Below are positions 53,021 through 60,323 of a stretch of 64,000 nucleotides of DNA, piece by piece. The stretch comes from Microbispora rosea. Its GTDB lineage: Bacteria; Actinomycetota; Actinomycetes; Streptosporangiales; Streptosporangiaceae. Both the position numbers and the translations under genes were made by a program. Numbering within the stretch: position 1 is the first letter of the stretch; each line of letters begins with the position of its first letter. The stretch lies in NCBI RefSeq assembly GCF_900156315.1, contig NZ_FTNI01000006.1:248001-312000 (forward strand). The letters are read 5' to 3'. The notes beneath the pieces were generated by a model. It made no database searches, was not told the origin of the DNA, and worked only from the letters and a program-made list of their open reading frames with translations.

Positions 53021-53610
53021 CACAACTCCCGAAAGAGCCAGGTGGCCCAGGGCCGGATTTCTGGCTCATCATACCCGTATGTCCGCTCGTTCTCACGGGA
53101 GAAACCACGGTTCGTCGCGGCCCTGAAACCGGCGTTCCCCAGCAGGGAGCGCAGGCCGTCGTCCCGGGGACCGGGGAGGAACCACACGGCCCGCACGCCG
53201 TCCGCGCGCAGCTCCATCAGCAGGTCGTCGAGCAGGCGGCGGCCCAACCCCTGGCCCGGCCCCCGGCCGAGGCACGGCTCGGCCACGGCGAGCACGTGCA
53301 GCAGGGCCGACTGCGGGACCTGCCGGGGCGCCCCGGTCTCCAGCAGCGCGGCGGCGAGCGGGGCGGCACCGGCCGGCCGGGCGAGGTCGGTCAGCACGTA
53401 GAGACGGCACCGGGCGGCCGGGACCTCGCGCAGGACGTGTTCCAGCGCCGGGCCGATGATGCCGGCTCCCGGCGCGCCCGGGTGCGCCGGCACCTCGCGC
53501 AGCAGCAGTGTTCCCGGTGACGTGCCTGGTGACGTTTCCGGTGACGTGCCTGGCGACGTTTCCGGCGACGCGGCGTACCGCGGCGGGCGCTTCTTCGACG
53601 GCGACGACAT
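53020..53610 (-). CDS. GNAT-family N-acetyltransferase with N-terminal repeats
   Basis: A 196-aa acetyltransferase. Motif A (acetyl-CoA loop) is GRGPGQGLGRRLLDDLL near residues 113-130, with VWFLPGPRDDGLRSLL after it. The N-terminus has four degenerate SPET/SPGT units from a 24-bp DNA repeat. The C-terminus ends PWATWLFREL. Its TGA overlaps the start of the large SARP-type regulator, so the pair is coupled. ATG 53610 lies in a repeat-flanked region; an internal start after the repeats cannot be excluded. Substrate unknown. Confidence 0.8.
   Translation of the reverse strand: MSSPSKKRPPRYAASPETSPGTSPETSPGTSPGTLLLREVPAHPGAPGAGIIGPALEHVLREVPAARCRLYVLTDLARPAGAAPLAAALLETGAPRQVPQSALLHVLAVAEPCLGRGPGQGLGRRLLDDLLMELRADGVRAVWFLPGPRDDGLRSLLGNAGFRAATNRGFSRENERTYGYDEPEIRPWATWLFREL
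53513..53571. repeat. 24-bp tandem repeat in GNAT N-terminus
   Basis: About 2.5 units of a 24-bp element built from GGTGACGTKYCY halves encode Ser-Pro-Glu/Gly-Thr repeats of the GNAT protein. The repeat stays in frame, so length variation would not break the gene. Confidence 0.75.
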
Positions 53611-53767
53611 CGCCCCAGCGTGGGGGCACCGTCTTGGACTTTCCTAGTGCGTCTCTAGGATCCCTTGGGCGCGTCGCCGAACCCCCGGCCCGGCAGGCGC
53701 AAGAAAACACCAAGGCCCGGCTGCGACAACTGTCACCGTCACAGCAGACGACATCCGAAGGACGGAC

Positions 53768-55144
53768 ATGCACAGCACCATCGAAGACGCACTGCGGGCA
53801 CAGGTCGCCGGCCGGGTCCTGGCGCCGGGACAGGACGGGTTCGAGGAGGAGGCCGCCGGGTTCAACCTCGCCGTGCGCCACCGGCCCGCCGTGATCGTCG
53901 CGGCGCGGGACGCCGGCGACGTGGCCGCGGCCGTACGGCTCGCCGCCGCGCACGGGCTGCCCGTGGCCGTGCAGTCGACCGGCCACGGCGCCGTGCAGGC
54001 GGCCGACGGCGCGGCCCTGATCAGCACCCGCGCGATGCGGGAGGTCGTGGTGGACCCCGCCGCCCGCACCGCCACGATCGAGGCCGGCTGCACGTGGGGC
54101 GAGGTCATCGCCGCCGCCGCGCCGTACGGTCTGGCTCCGCTGTGCGGCTCGGCGACCGGCGTCGGCGTGGTCGGCTTCACGCTCGGCGGCGGCATCGGGC
54201 CGATCTCGCGGACCTTCGGGTTCGCGGCCGACCACGTGCGGGAGCTCACCGTCGTCACCGGGGACGGCGTGGCGCGCACCGCCGACGCGGTCCGCGAGCC
54301 CGACCTGTTCTGGGCGCTGCGCGGGGGCAAGGCCGGGTTCGGCGTCGTCACCTCGATCACCCTGGACCTGCTGCCGCTCACCGGCCTGTACGGCGGCGGC
54401 CTGTTCTTCGCCGCCGAGGACGCCGGGCGGGTCCTGCACGCCTACCGAGGCTGGGCCGGCACGCTGCCGGAGACCACCACCACGTCGGTCGCGCTGCTGC
54501 GCCTGCCTCCGCTGCCCGAGCTTCCGCCGCAGCTCAGCGGCAGGTTCGTCGTCCACCTGCGGGTCGCCCACGTGGGGGAGGGGCAGGAGGCCGAGGCGCT
54601 GCTGGCCCCCATGCGGGCCGTGGCCGAGCCGGTGCTCGACGCCGTCGGGCCTCTGCCGTACGCCGCGATCGACTCCATCCACCAGGACCCGACCGGGCCC
54701 ATGCCGGTCGCGGAGCGGGGCGCGCTGCTGCGCGAGCTGACCGCGGAGACCGTGGACGCGCTGCTCGCGGTCGCCGGCCCGGCCGCGCAGGTTCCGCTGG
54801 CCGTGGTCGAGCTGCGTCAGCTCGGCGGCGCGCTCGCCCGTCAGCCCAAGGAGCCCAACGCCGTGGGCGGGCGCGACGGCGCCTTCACGCTGCTGGCCAT
54901 CGGCGCGCCGGTGCCCGAGCTGATGGACACGGCCGTCCCCGCGGCCGTACGGGCCGTGATCGAGGCCCTCGCGCCCTGGTCGACCGGCGGCGCACTGATC
55001 AACTTCCAGGGCGGCGCCCTGGCTCCCGAGCAGATCTCCCGGGCCTGGCCGCAGGAGACGCTGCGGCGGCTGGCGAAGCTGCGCGAGGTCTACGACCCGG
55101 CGAACCTGTTCCGCTTCGGCCACGTCGTCCCCCGCCAGGGCTGA
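53768..55144 (+). CDS. BBE-like FAD-binding oxidoreductase (paralogue)
   Basis: A 458-aa flavin oxidase, paralogue of the gene at 3802. His73 in STGHGA is the flavin anchor; the second-anchor Cys is again missing (GVVGFTLGGGIG). Shared signatures include FWALRGGKAGFGVVT, LYGGG, ALLRLPPLPELP and the C-terminal YDPANLFRFGH. It lacks a signal peptide. ATG 53768 follows GAAGGACGG. The DUF429 gene starts ten bases after its stop. Likely oxidises a hydroxyl group with H2O2 release; substrate unknown. Confidence 0.88.
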   Translation: MHSTIEDALRAQVAGRVLAPGQDGFEEEAAGFNLAVRHRPAVIVAARDAGDVAAAVRLAAAHGLPVAVQSTGHGAVQAADGAALISTRAMREVVVDPAARTATIEAGCTWGEVIAAAAPYGLAPLCGSATGVGVVGFTLGGGIGPISRTFGFAADHVRELTVVTGDGVARTADAVREPDLFWALRGGKAGFGVVTSITLDLLPLTGLYGGGLFFAAEDAGRVLHAYRGWAGTLPETTTTSVALLRLPPLPELPPQLSGRFVVHLRVAHVGEGQEAEALLAPMRAVAEPVLDAVGPLPYAAIDSIHQDPTGPMPVAERGALLRELTAETVDALLAVAGPAAQVPLAVVELRQLGGALARQPKEPNAVGGRDGAFTLLAIGAPVPELMDTAVPAAVRAVIEALAPWSTGGALINFQGGALAPEQISRAWPQETLRRLAKLREVYDPANLFRFGHVVPRQG

Positions 55145-55154
55145 GCATGGTCCT

Positions 55155-55970
55155 GTGACGGATGCTCGTGTGCTCGGCGTCGACGCATGCAGGGCGGGCT
55201 GGATCGGGGTGGTCCCGCCCGCCTGCCCCCGGGACGGGGGTGCGGCGCGTGCCTACTTCGCGCCCCGCGTCGCGGACCTGGTCGCCCTGGCGGACGCGGA
55301 CGGCGAGGTCGCCGTCGTGGCGGTGGACATGCCGATCGGCCTGCCCGACGGTCTCCGCGATATGTATCCGGATGTCCACCCCGATGCTCGCCCCGGCGGC
55401 CCTGCGTCCCCTGGAGGCCCTGTGCCCCCTGGGGGCCCTGGAGACCCTGGAGGCCCTGGGGGCCGCCGCCGGGCCGACGTGCTGGCGCGCCAGGCGCTCG
55501 GCCCTCGGTGGCGGTCGGTGTTCATGACCCCGGTGCGCGCCGCGATCGAGGCGGACGACTACGCCACGGCCGTGGCCGTCAACCGCCGGCTGACCGGCGA
55601 GGGCGTCTCCCGCCAGGCGTTCGGGCTCAAGGAGAAGCTGCTGGAGGTCGAGCGCTGGGTGCGGGAGGCGGGCAGGCGCGTCGTGGAGATCCACCCCGAG
55701 CTGAGCTTCGCCCGGCTCGCCGGGGCGCCCCTGCCACACCCGAAGACGACGTGGGCGGGCGCCGAGCGGCGGCGTGAACTGCTGGCGGCGGCGGGCGTCG
55801 TGCTCGCGGGCGACCTCGGCCCGGCCGGGGCGGCGGCGGGAGTGGACGACGTGCTCGACGCGGGCGCCGCCGCCTGGACGGCCCTGCGGGTGGCATCCGG
55901 GGAGGCGCGGCCCCTGCCCGATCCTCCCGAGGTCTTCTCCGATGGCATCCCCTGTGCCATCTGGGCCTGA
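55155..55970 (+). CDS. DUF429 (predicted RNase H-like) protein with a Gly-Gly-Pro insert
   Basis: A 271-aa protein. The DUF429/RNase H-like fold shows GVDACRAGWIGVV, then VDMPIGLPDG, then VFMTPVRAAIEA and VEIHPELSF, with acids placed for metal binding. A collagen-like PGGPASPGGPVPPGGPG segment (about 77-103, DNA 55390-55475, 9-12 bp repeats) interrupts the fold between motifs II and III. GTG 55155 lies close to the oxidase stop, so the genes are co-transcribed. Nuclease activity is a prediction for the family. Confidence 0.85.
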   Translation: MTDARVLGVDACRAGWIGVVPPACPRDGGAARAYFAPRVADLVALADADGEVAVVAVDMPIGLPDGLRDMYPDVHPDARPGGPASPGGPVPPGGPGDPGGPGGRRRADVLARQALGPRWRSVFMTPVRAAIEADDYATAVAVNRRLTGEGVSRQAFGLKEKLLEVERWVREAGRRVVEIHPELSFARLAGAPLPHPKTTWAGAERRRELLAAAGVVLAGDLGPAGAAAGVDDVLDAGAAAWTALRVASGEARPLPDPPEVFSDGIPCAIWA

Positions 55971-56009
55971 CCACGCCCGGCCGGGGCGGTGAGACAACCC
56001 GGACATGGA

Positions 56010-56046
56010 GCCGTACGCCGCGTCTCCGGGAGGTGCGGCGTACGGC
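56010..56046. terminator. Bidirectional hairpin terminator
   Basis: GCCGTACGCCGC (56010-56021) and GCGGCGTACGGC (56035-56046) form a perfect 12-bp stem with a 13-base loop, between the convergent DUF429 and SRPBCC genes. Confidence 0.8.
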
Positions 56047-56055
56047 CGGGGGAGC

Positions 56056-56511
56056 TCAGGCGAGGTGCTCGGCGAGCCGGTCGAAGAACTGGAGCCAGCC
56101 CGCCTTGGCGGCCTCGGCGTGCGCCTCGTCGGTGTTGTAGCCCTCCTGCGTGAACCTCATCTCCGTACGGCCTCCCAGGTCGGTGAGCGTGACGGTCGCG
56201 ACCGAGGCCACGGCGCCCTCCTGGTTGTCCGGGTCGCCGGTGGTGAACACCAGCCGCTCGGGGGCCGTGATCTCCCGGTAGACCCCGCTGAGAGGGGCCT
56301 TCGCGCCCTCCGGCGACACGAGGCACGCGCTCCACTCCCCGCCGGGACGCAGGTCGATGGTGATCAGCGAGACCGGGGTGGTGAAGCCGCGCGGGCCGAA
56401 CCACCGGCTGAAGCGCTCCGGCTCGGTCCACGCCTGGAAGACGGTCTCGCGGGGAGCGTCCAGGACGCGGGTGATGGTGTATTCGAGGTCGGGGGTGTTC
56501 GTCATCGTCAT
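56056..56511 (-). CDS. SRPBCC/AHSA1-domain protein
   Basis: A 151-aa START-fold protein. Typical features are RVLDAPRETVFQAWTEPERFSRWFGP, then RPGGEWSACLV and DLGGRTEMRFTQEGY, ending WLQFFDRLAEHLA (pieces). It forms a hydrophobic cavity; no enzyme activity is assigned to most members. It is the third gene of the unit with an upstream ArsR-type regulator and a second SRPBCC protein; a 45-base gap separates it from that gene. ATG 56511 follows AAGGGCATGACG. Confidence 0.88.
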   Translation of the reverse strand: MTMTNTPDLEYTITRVLDAPRETVFQAWTEPERFSRWFGPRGFTTPVSLITIDLRPGGEWSACLVSPEGAKAPLSGVYREITAPERLVFTTGDPDNQEGAVASVATVTLTDLGGRTEMRFTQEGYNTDEAHAEAAKAGWLQFFDRLAEHLA

Positions 56512-56556
56512 GCCCTTCGTGGTCAGGAATCCGGACGTGCGGTCTCGCAGGGAAGG

Positions 56557-57312
56557 TCAGGGGAAGAGCCGGGAGAGCCAGGACCGCCAGGCGGCCTCGA
56601 CCTGCTCCTGGTCGGCGTCCTCGGCGAAGACGTGGTGTCCGAGGACGACCACGTTCCCCCGCTTCGGGCCGGAGTGGATGAACCGATAGAGCCCGTCGGC
56701 GGTCCGCAGGCCGAGGAAGGCCGGGAAGCCGGTGTAGTCGACCACCCCCTCCTCGGGCGGCAGCCCGTCCACCGCGAGTCGTACGGGGTCGCCCTGCCGG
56801 ACCGTGGCCGGCAGCCCAAGCGCGTCCCTGATCGCCGCCCAGGCCGGCTCGCTCTCGGCCGCCTGGGGGCGTGCGGCGGACACGACCGTGACCGGGCGGC
56901 CGCGGAAGTAGGTGAGGTACTGGGCGAGCTTGTGCAGGTACATGTCCCAGCCGACGCCCATCGCCTCGAACTCGGTCTCCCAGTCGTCGCCGAGGAACCC
57001 GTGCTGGACCAGGCGCAGGACCGTGCTGCCGTGATCGCGTCCCTCGACGAGGTACTCCATCGCCATGAACGTGCCGTCGGGGTTCTCGTCGCTCCGGAAG
57101 GCGAACCGCTTGCCGGGCTCGTACCCGGTAACGGTGGTGCTCTCACTGTTGCCGAACATGGTGAACCGGCCGCGGCCGCCCTCGGCGGACGGGATCTCGG
57201 TGCGTCCCATGAACCAGGAGTCCACCCCCGGGCCGGTGGCGATCGCCTCCCAGACCTGCTCGGGGGTCGCGTCCAGCTCGATTTCCTTGCGTAGCTCGAA
57301 CTCGTGGGGCAC
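56557..57312 (-). CDS. SRPBCC-domain protein with extended C-terminus
   Basis: A 251-aa protein. Residues 1-150 are an AHSA1-type SRPBCC domain (ATPEQVWEAIATGPGVDSWF, VEGRDHGSTVLRLVQHGF, GWDMYLHKLAQYL). The last 100 residues (WAAIRDALGLPA, VDYTGFPAFLGLRTADGLYRF) repeat part of a related fold. ATG 57312 is three bases after the regulator gene stop, so the operon is regulator-SRPBCC-SRPBCC. Such trios resemble those regulating small-molecule binding or stress, but the ligand is unknown. Confidence 0.87.
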   Translation of the reverse strand: MPHEFELRKEIELDATPEQVWEAIATGPGVDSWFMGRTEIPSAEGGRGRFTMFGNSESTTVTGYEPGKRFAFRSDENPDGTFMAMEYLVEGRDHGSTVLRLVQHGFLGDDWETEFEAMGVGWDMYLHKLAQYLTYFRGRPVTVVSAARPQAAESEPAWAAIRDALGLPATVRQGDPVRLAVDGLPPEEGVVDYTGFPAFLGLRTADGLYRFIHSGPKRGNVVVLGHHVFAEDADQEQVEAAWRSWLSRLFP

Positions 57313-57315
57313 GCT

Positions 57316-57918
57316 TCAGCGCTCCTCGGTGTCGGCCGTCCGGGGGACGGCGGGATGGACGGCGACGACCAGCCGGTGCTCGCGCCCGCCTTCGGCCGAG
57401 TCGTCGTGGTACTTGCTCACGAGCGCGGCCACGGCGGCCGACAACTCCTCGGCGAACGCGGCGCGGTCGGCGGCCGAGGCGAAGCGCACCCGGCCGTCGA
57501 TGGCGAACGTCGCGAGCTTCTTGCGTGCCTGGGACGCCCCGACGATCAGCGTGCCCACGTCGCGTACGAGCTGGGCGGCGAGCGCCAGCAGCCACCGCGC
57601 CGACAGCCGGTCGGGGGCGCGCGACGGGTCGGGCGCGACCGACGCCAGCGCGGCGGGGGAGATCACGAACGACGCCGCGGTCGCCCGCATCACCCGCTCG
57701 TTGACGTTGCCCTTGCGGCGCTCCTCGACCAGCTCCACGAGGCCGTGCCGCTCCAGCGTCTTGAGATGGTAGTTCACCTTCTGCCTCGGCAGCCCCACCT
57801 TGGCCGCCAGCATGGTCGCCGAGCTGGGTTCCGTAAGCTCGGCGAGCAACCGTGCCCGCATCGGATCCAGCGATGCCTCCGCCGCCGCCGGGTCCTCGAT
57901 CACCGCCACGTCTTTCAT
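57316..57918 (-). CDS. ArsR-type helix-turn-helix regulator
   Basis: A 200-aa regulator. The winged helix (about 15-85) has DPMRARLLAELTEPSSATMLA and KVGLPRQKVNYHLKTLERHGLV. The helical C-terminal half includes LLALAAQLVRDVGTLIVGAS and FAEELSAAVAALVSKY. It is first in an operon with two SRPBCC genes, typical for ArsR-like repressors paired with AHSA1 proteins. An AT-rich dyad at 57937-57952 upstream is a likely operator. Confidence 0.88.
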   Translation of the reverse strand: MKDVAVIEDPAAAEASLDPMRARLLAELTEPSSATMLAAKVGLPRQKVNYHLKTLERHGLVELVEERRKGNVNERVMRATAASFVISPAALASVAPDPSRAPDRLSARWLLALAAQLVRDVGTLIVGASQARKKLATFAIDGRVRFASAADRAAFAEELSAAVAALVSKYHDDSAEGGREHRLVVAVHPAVPRTADTEER

Positions 57919-57925
57919 GCCTCAA

Positions 57926-57954
57926 GGATGGCTCCCGACAAACAAAATTGTCAA
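57926..57954 (-). promoter_or_regulatory. AT-rich promoter and dyad upstream of the ArsR-type operon
   Basis: On the minus strand TTGACA (57954-57949) is a consensus -35. Inside it, GACAA (57937-57941) and TTGTC (57948-57952) form a 5-bp inverted repeat with a 6-base AT-rich centre. The -10 is weak (CATCCT at 57930-57925). The patch is markedly AT-rich compared with the surroundings. It likely combines promoter and operator of the regulator. Confidence 0.55.
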
Positions 57955-57988
57955 GGCAAATAGAGATGTCGGCGCTGAACTCGTACTG

Positions 57989-58014
57989 GCGCGGGGCCGG
58001 ACAGGGCCCCGCGC
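57989..58014. terminator. Hairpin terminator of the DNase-I-fold gene
   Basis: GCGCGGGGCC (57989-57998) and GGCCCCGCGC (58005-58014) form a perfect 10-bp stem with a 6-base loop. It lies just downstream of the minus-strand gene ending at 58043. Confidence 0.7.
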
Positions 58015-58042
58015 GGTTGGCCGCCGCTCGACGGCGCGGCGC

Positions 58043-58963
58043 TCAGTGGCCGAGGGTGAGGAGCCCGACCAGGATCCGGTGGTCGGAGCAGGACTTGCCG
58101 CCGCAACTGTGCGGGGAGGACCGTGCGTCGCCGGTCGACGCGGAGGCCACGTAGTCGTCCTCGTGGCTGAAGATCATGTCGATCTTCCCTCCGGTGCCGC
58201 ACGGGCCGCCGCCGCCGGCCCCTTCCTCCGTCGTCTCGCCGTACCCGGTGCAGTAGACGGGGTCGGCGTCGTCCACTTCGCGGTAGTGGCCGGTGTTGTT
58301 GTGATTGTTGGGGGTATTCACCTGGGCGGAATAGTACGGGTCCATCCGCGCCCAGTCCGGACCCACGTTGAAGTCACCCGCGAGGATCACCTGATCGCCG
58401 TCGGCGTGATAGTCGTCGACGTGACCGAAGATCGCCTTGAGCTGCGTCGCTCGATAGGCGTCGACGAAGGTGGCGTGGACGGTGCAGAACCGCAGCTGCG
58501 GCTGGCTCTTCAGCGGTGCGCACAGGAGATGGCGCGGCTCGTTCCCGTCGTAGGGCAGGGTGAATCGGTCGGCCGGCCCGAGCGGCTGCTTGCTGAACAG
58601 CGCGATGCCGTAGTCCTTGCCGCCGCACGGGCCGCCCGACCGGCCGGGGATGGTGGTCTCGAACCGGGCGAAGTTGGCCGGGTCCACCGGCCAGTCCACC
58701 GCCCGCAGCTGGTTGATCATCGCGGTGAACTGCTGCGCGCACACCTCGTTCAGCGAGGCGAAGACGGCGCTGTTGTCCTGGATCGACTGGACGGCCGCGG
58801 CCACGAGCCCGTCTGTGGTGGAGCCGTGGTGCATGGTGTTGCCCGCGATGTTCCAGTGCCAGGCGCGGTACGAGGTCGTGGCCCGCGCCGCGTGCGCCGG
58901 CGGGGACGCCAGCGCGGGCAGCAGCGCAACTGCGGCTACCGCGGCCCATCTCAACCGTTTCAC
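58043..58963 (-). CDS. Secreted endonuclease/exonuclease/phosphatase-family protein
   Basis: A 306-aa protein with a Sec signal peptide (MKRLRWAAVAAVALLPALA, cleavage after AHA near 25). The DNase-I/EEP fold is shown by WHWNIAGN, Glu in ASLNEVCAQ, GDFNVGPDW and the C-terminal CSDHRILVG pair. Six or more cysteines suggest extracellular disulfides. It may be a nuclease, phosphodiesterase or phosphatase; substrate cannot be told. ATG 58963. A hairpin terminator follows. Divergent from the Gln-rich gene. Confidence 0.88.
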   Translation of the reverse strand: MKRLRWAAVAAVALLPALASPPAHAARATTSYRAWHWNIAGNTMHHGSTTDGLVAAAVQSIQDNSAVFASLNEVCAQQFTAMINQLRAVDWPVDPANFARFETTIPGRSGGPCGGKDYGIALFSKQPLGPADRFTLPYDGNEPRHLLCAPLKSQPQLRFCTVHATFVDAYRATQLKAIFGHVDDYHADGDQVILAGDFNVGPDWARMDPYYSAQVNTPNNHNNTGHYREVDDADPVYCTGYGETTEEGAGGGGPCGTGGKIDMIFSHEDDYVASASTGDARSSPHSCGGKSCSDHRILVGLLTLGH

Positions 58964-59152
58964 GTCACTCCCAGGAGTCGTCGGCTGCCAGGGAGGTGAT
59001 CATGCCAGATCGGGTGCACCACTACGGCCCCGGCGCTCCCGGGATGGGCACGGCGCCGGACTGTCCGCCCGCTTGGGCGACTCCAGGCGGAGGCACGGTC
59101 CTTCGCGGCACCCAGCCCGAGTGCCAAATCGGCCTTATCCACTCATTACGCC

Positions 59153-59196
59153 TATAACGTTGTGCGACCGATCTGTCACGCGATGTAATCACATCG
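59153..59196 (+). promoter_or_regulatory. -10 element and leader dyad upstream of the Gln-rich locus
   Basis: TATAAC at 59153-59158 in a locally AT-rich patch is a plausible -10, giving about 70 bases of leader; its -35 is weak, so an activator or another sigma factor may be needed. Within the leader CGATGT (59181-59186) and ACATCG (59191-59196) form a perfect inverted repeat with a 4-base centre. It is a candidate operator for the locus. The rest of the 270-base divergent region shows nothing else. Confidence 0.45.
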
Positions 59197-59233
59197 GCGA
59201 TGGGTCGGACCTACTGGCTCCGAAGGAGTGAAT

Positions 59234-59860
59234 ATGACGTTCACAGCTATGAACCCCACGACCATGGCGACCACGCTGGGGTACGGCGCTCAGCACCAGA
59301 TCTCGCCCCTGCAGCAGCTCGGTCAGCAGATCCCGGGGGTGCAGCACCAGCTGTCGCCTCTGGCGATGATCCAGCAGGAGGAGCACATCCTCCCGCAGGA
59401 GCACCTGGTGAGCCCGGTGACCTTCTGGACCAAGGTCGCGCGGTGCAGCGTGCGTTACGGCGCTCCCGCTGCCCGTCAGATGCTGGAGGGCGTGCTCTAC
59501 CAGCACCAGGTCCGCGAGCAGATCCAGCAGCAGGTTCAGCAGCAGGTGCTTCCGCCGCAGGTTCTGCAGGCCCTTCAGGCCATCCAGGCCCAGGCCCAGC
59601 AGATCCCGCAGGTTTACGGCCAGCCGTACGCCACCCAGGCGTACGCGCAGCACCCGGCTCAGCAGGCCCTGCAGCTCGGCATGCAGCCCGTCATGCCCCA
59701 GCACATCCAGGCGGCGTACGGGCAGCAGGTCCCGCTGACCATGCAGCCGCTGTCGCAGGTCTACGGCCAGGCGTATGGCCAGGCCTATGGCCAGGGTTAC
59801 GGCCAGATGCACCAGCAGGCCGCTCAGCAGGTCCCGGTGCCGGCCGGTGCCGCACTCTGA
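59234..59860 (+). CDS. Gln/Tyr-rich low-complexity protein
   Basis: A 208-aa protein of no recognised family. About 50 of 208 residues are Gln. The sequence has three parts: a Gln/His/Pro-rich N-terminus (1-65), a short ordered-looking segment near 66-95 (VTFWTKVARCSVRYGAPAA) carrying most of its few charged residues and its only Cys, and a Gln-rich C-terminal half with helix-prone QQQ runs and then YGQ repeats (about 175-195). No signal peptide or membrane segment. ATG 59234 is preceded by AAGGAG. It precedes a 97-aa gene and a subtilisin-like protease, with which it probably functions. The composition resembles prion-like or phase-separating domains (inference). Confidence 0.85.
   Translation: MTFTAMNPTTMATTLGYGAQHQISPLQQLGQQIPGVQHQLSPLAMIQQEEHILPQEHLVSPVTFWTKVARCSVRYGAPAARQMLEGVLYQHQVREQIQQQVQQQVLPPQVLQALQAIQAQAQQIPQVYGQPYATQAYAQHPAQQALQLGMQPVMPQHIQAAYGQQVPLTMQPLSQVYGQAYGQAYGQGYGQMHQQAAQQVPVPAGAAL
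59762..59809. repeat. 12-bp tandem repeat encoding YGQ(A/G)
   Basis: Four successive units with codons for Tyr-Gly-Gln-Ala/Gly lie near the 3' end of the Gln-rich gene. Third positions differ (TAC/TAT), so the repeat has been retained under coding constraint rather than copied recently. Confidence 0.7.
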
Positions 59861-59873
59861 TCGGAGGAACACC

Positions 59874-60167
59874 GTGGAGTCGATGGGTCCCGGGATGAGT
59901 CCGGTGACGCCCCCTGCCATGGGAGTCGCGACGGGGCATCCGGCGCAGGCCGCGCCGTTGCAGGCGCACTGCGCCGCGACGCTCCAGCGGCTGTACGGCT
60001 GGCTGCAGGCGTCACTCCCGCAGGCGCCCCAGGTCGCGGGGATCATCCCGCTGCTGGTGCAGGCGGTACAGCTGTACCGGGCCGGGCGGTACGACGCGTG
60101 CCTCGCGCAGATCCAGTTCGCGCTCGGCGCCGTCGCTCCCGGACGGCCCACGGTTCCACTGCTGTGA
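59874..60167 (+). CDS. Small helical protein of unknown family
   Basis: A 97-aa protein. The first 30 residues are Pro/Met/Gly-rich; the rest is predicted helical: APLQAHCAATLQRLYGWLQ, then QVAGIIPLLVQAVQLYRAG and RYDACLAQIQFALGAV, the last two resembling one TPR-like hairpin. Two Cys lie in the helices. GTG 59874 follows GGAGG at 6 bases, 13 bases after the Gln-rich stop, so the genes share an mRNA. It has no membrane or secretion signal. A strong hairpin follows it. Likely an adaptor for the neighbouring proteins (inference). Confidence 0.8.
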   Translation: MESMGPGMSPVTPPAMGVATGHPAQAAPLQAHCAATLQRLYGWLQASLPQAPQVAGIIPLLVQAVQLYRAGRYDACLAQIQFALGAVAPGRPTVPLL

Positions 60168-60182
60168 CGTGATCACCTCGGT

Positions 60183-60213
60183 GGCCCGGACCGGTCGGCG
60201 GCCGGTCCGGGCC
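60183..60213 (+). terminator. Strong hairpin between small helical gene and protease gene
   Basis: GGCCCGGACCGG (60183-60194) and CCGGTCCGGGCC (60202-60213) form a perfect 12-bp stem with a 7-base loop, 15 bases after the stop. No T-run follows. It could end or reduce transcription into the protease gene, so that the protease is made in smaller amounts or from its own promoter in the 110 bases that follow. Confidence 0.7.
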
Positions 60214-60323
60214 CCCGCCGTCCCGAGACCGGCGAAATGTGATGACAGAGCCTGAGCTGCCGTCCGCGCCGTACGAGGCGTGGCCGGCCACACCAGCCTG
60301 AGCTGGGGAGAGTCGAGACGTTT

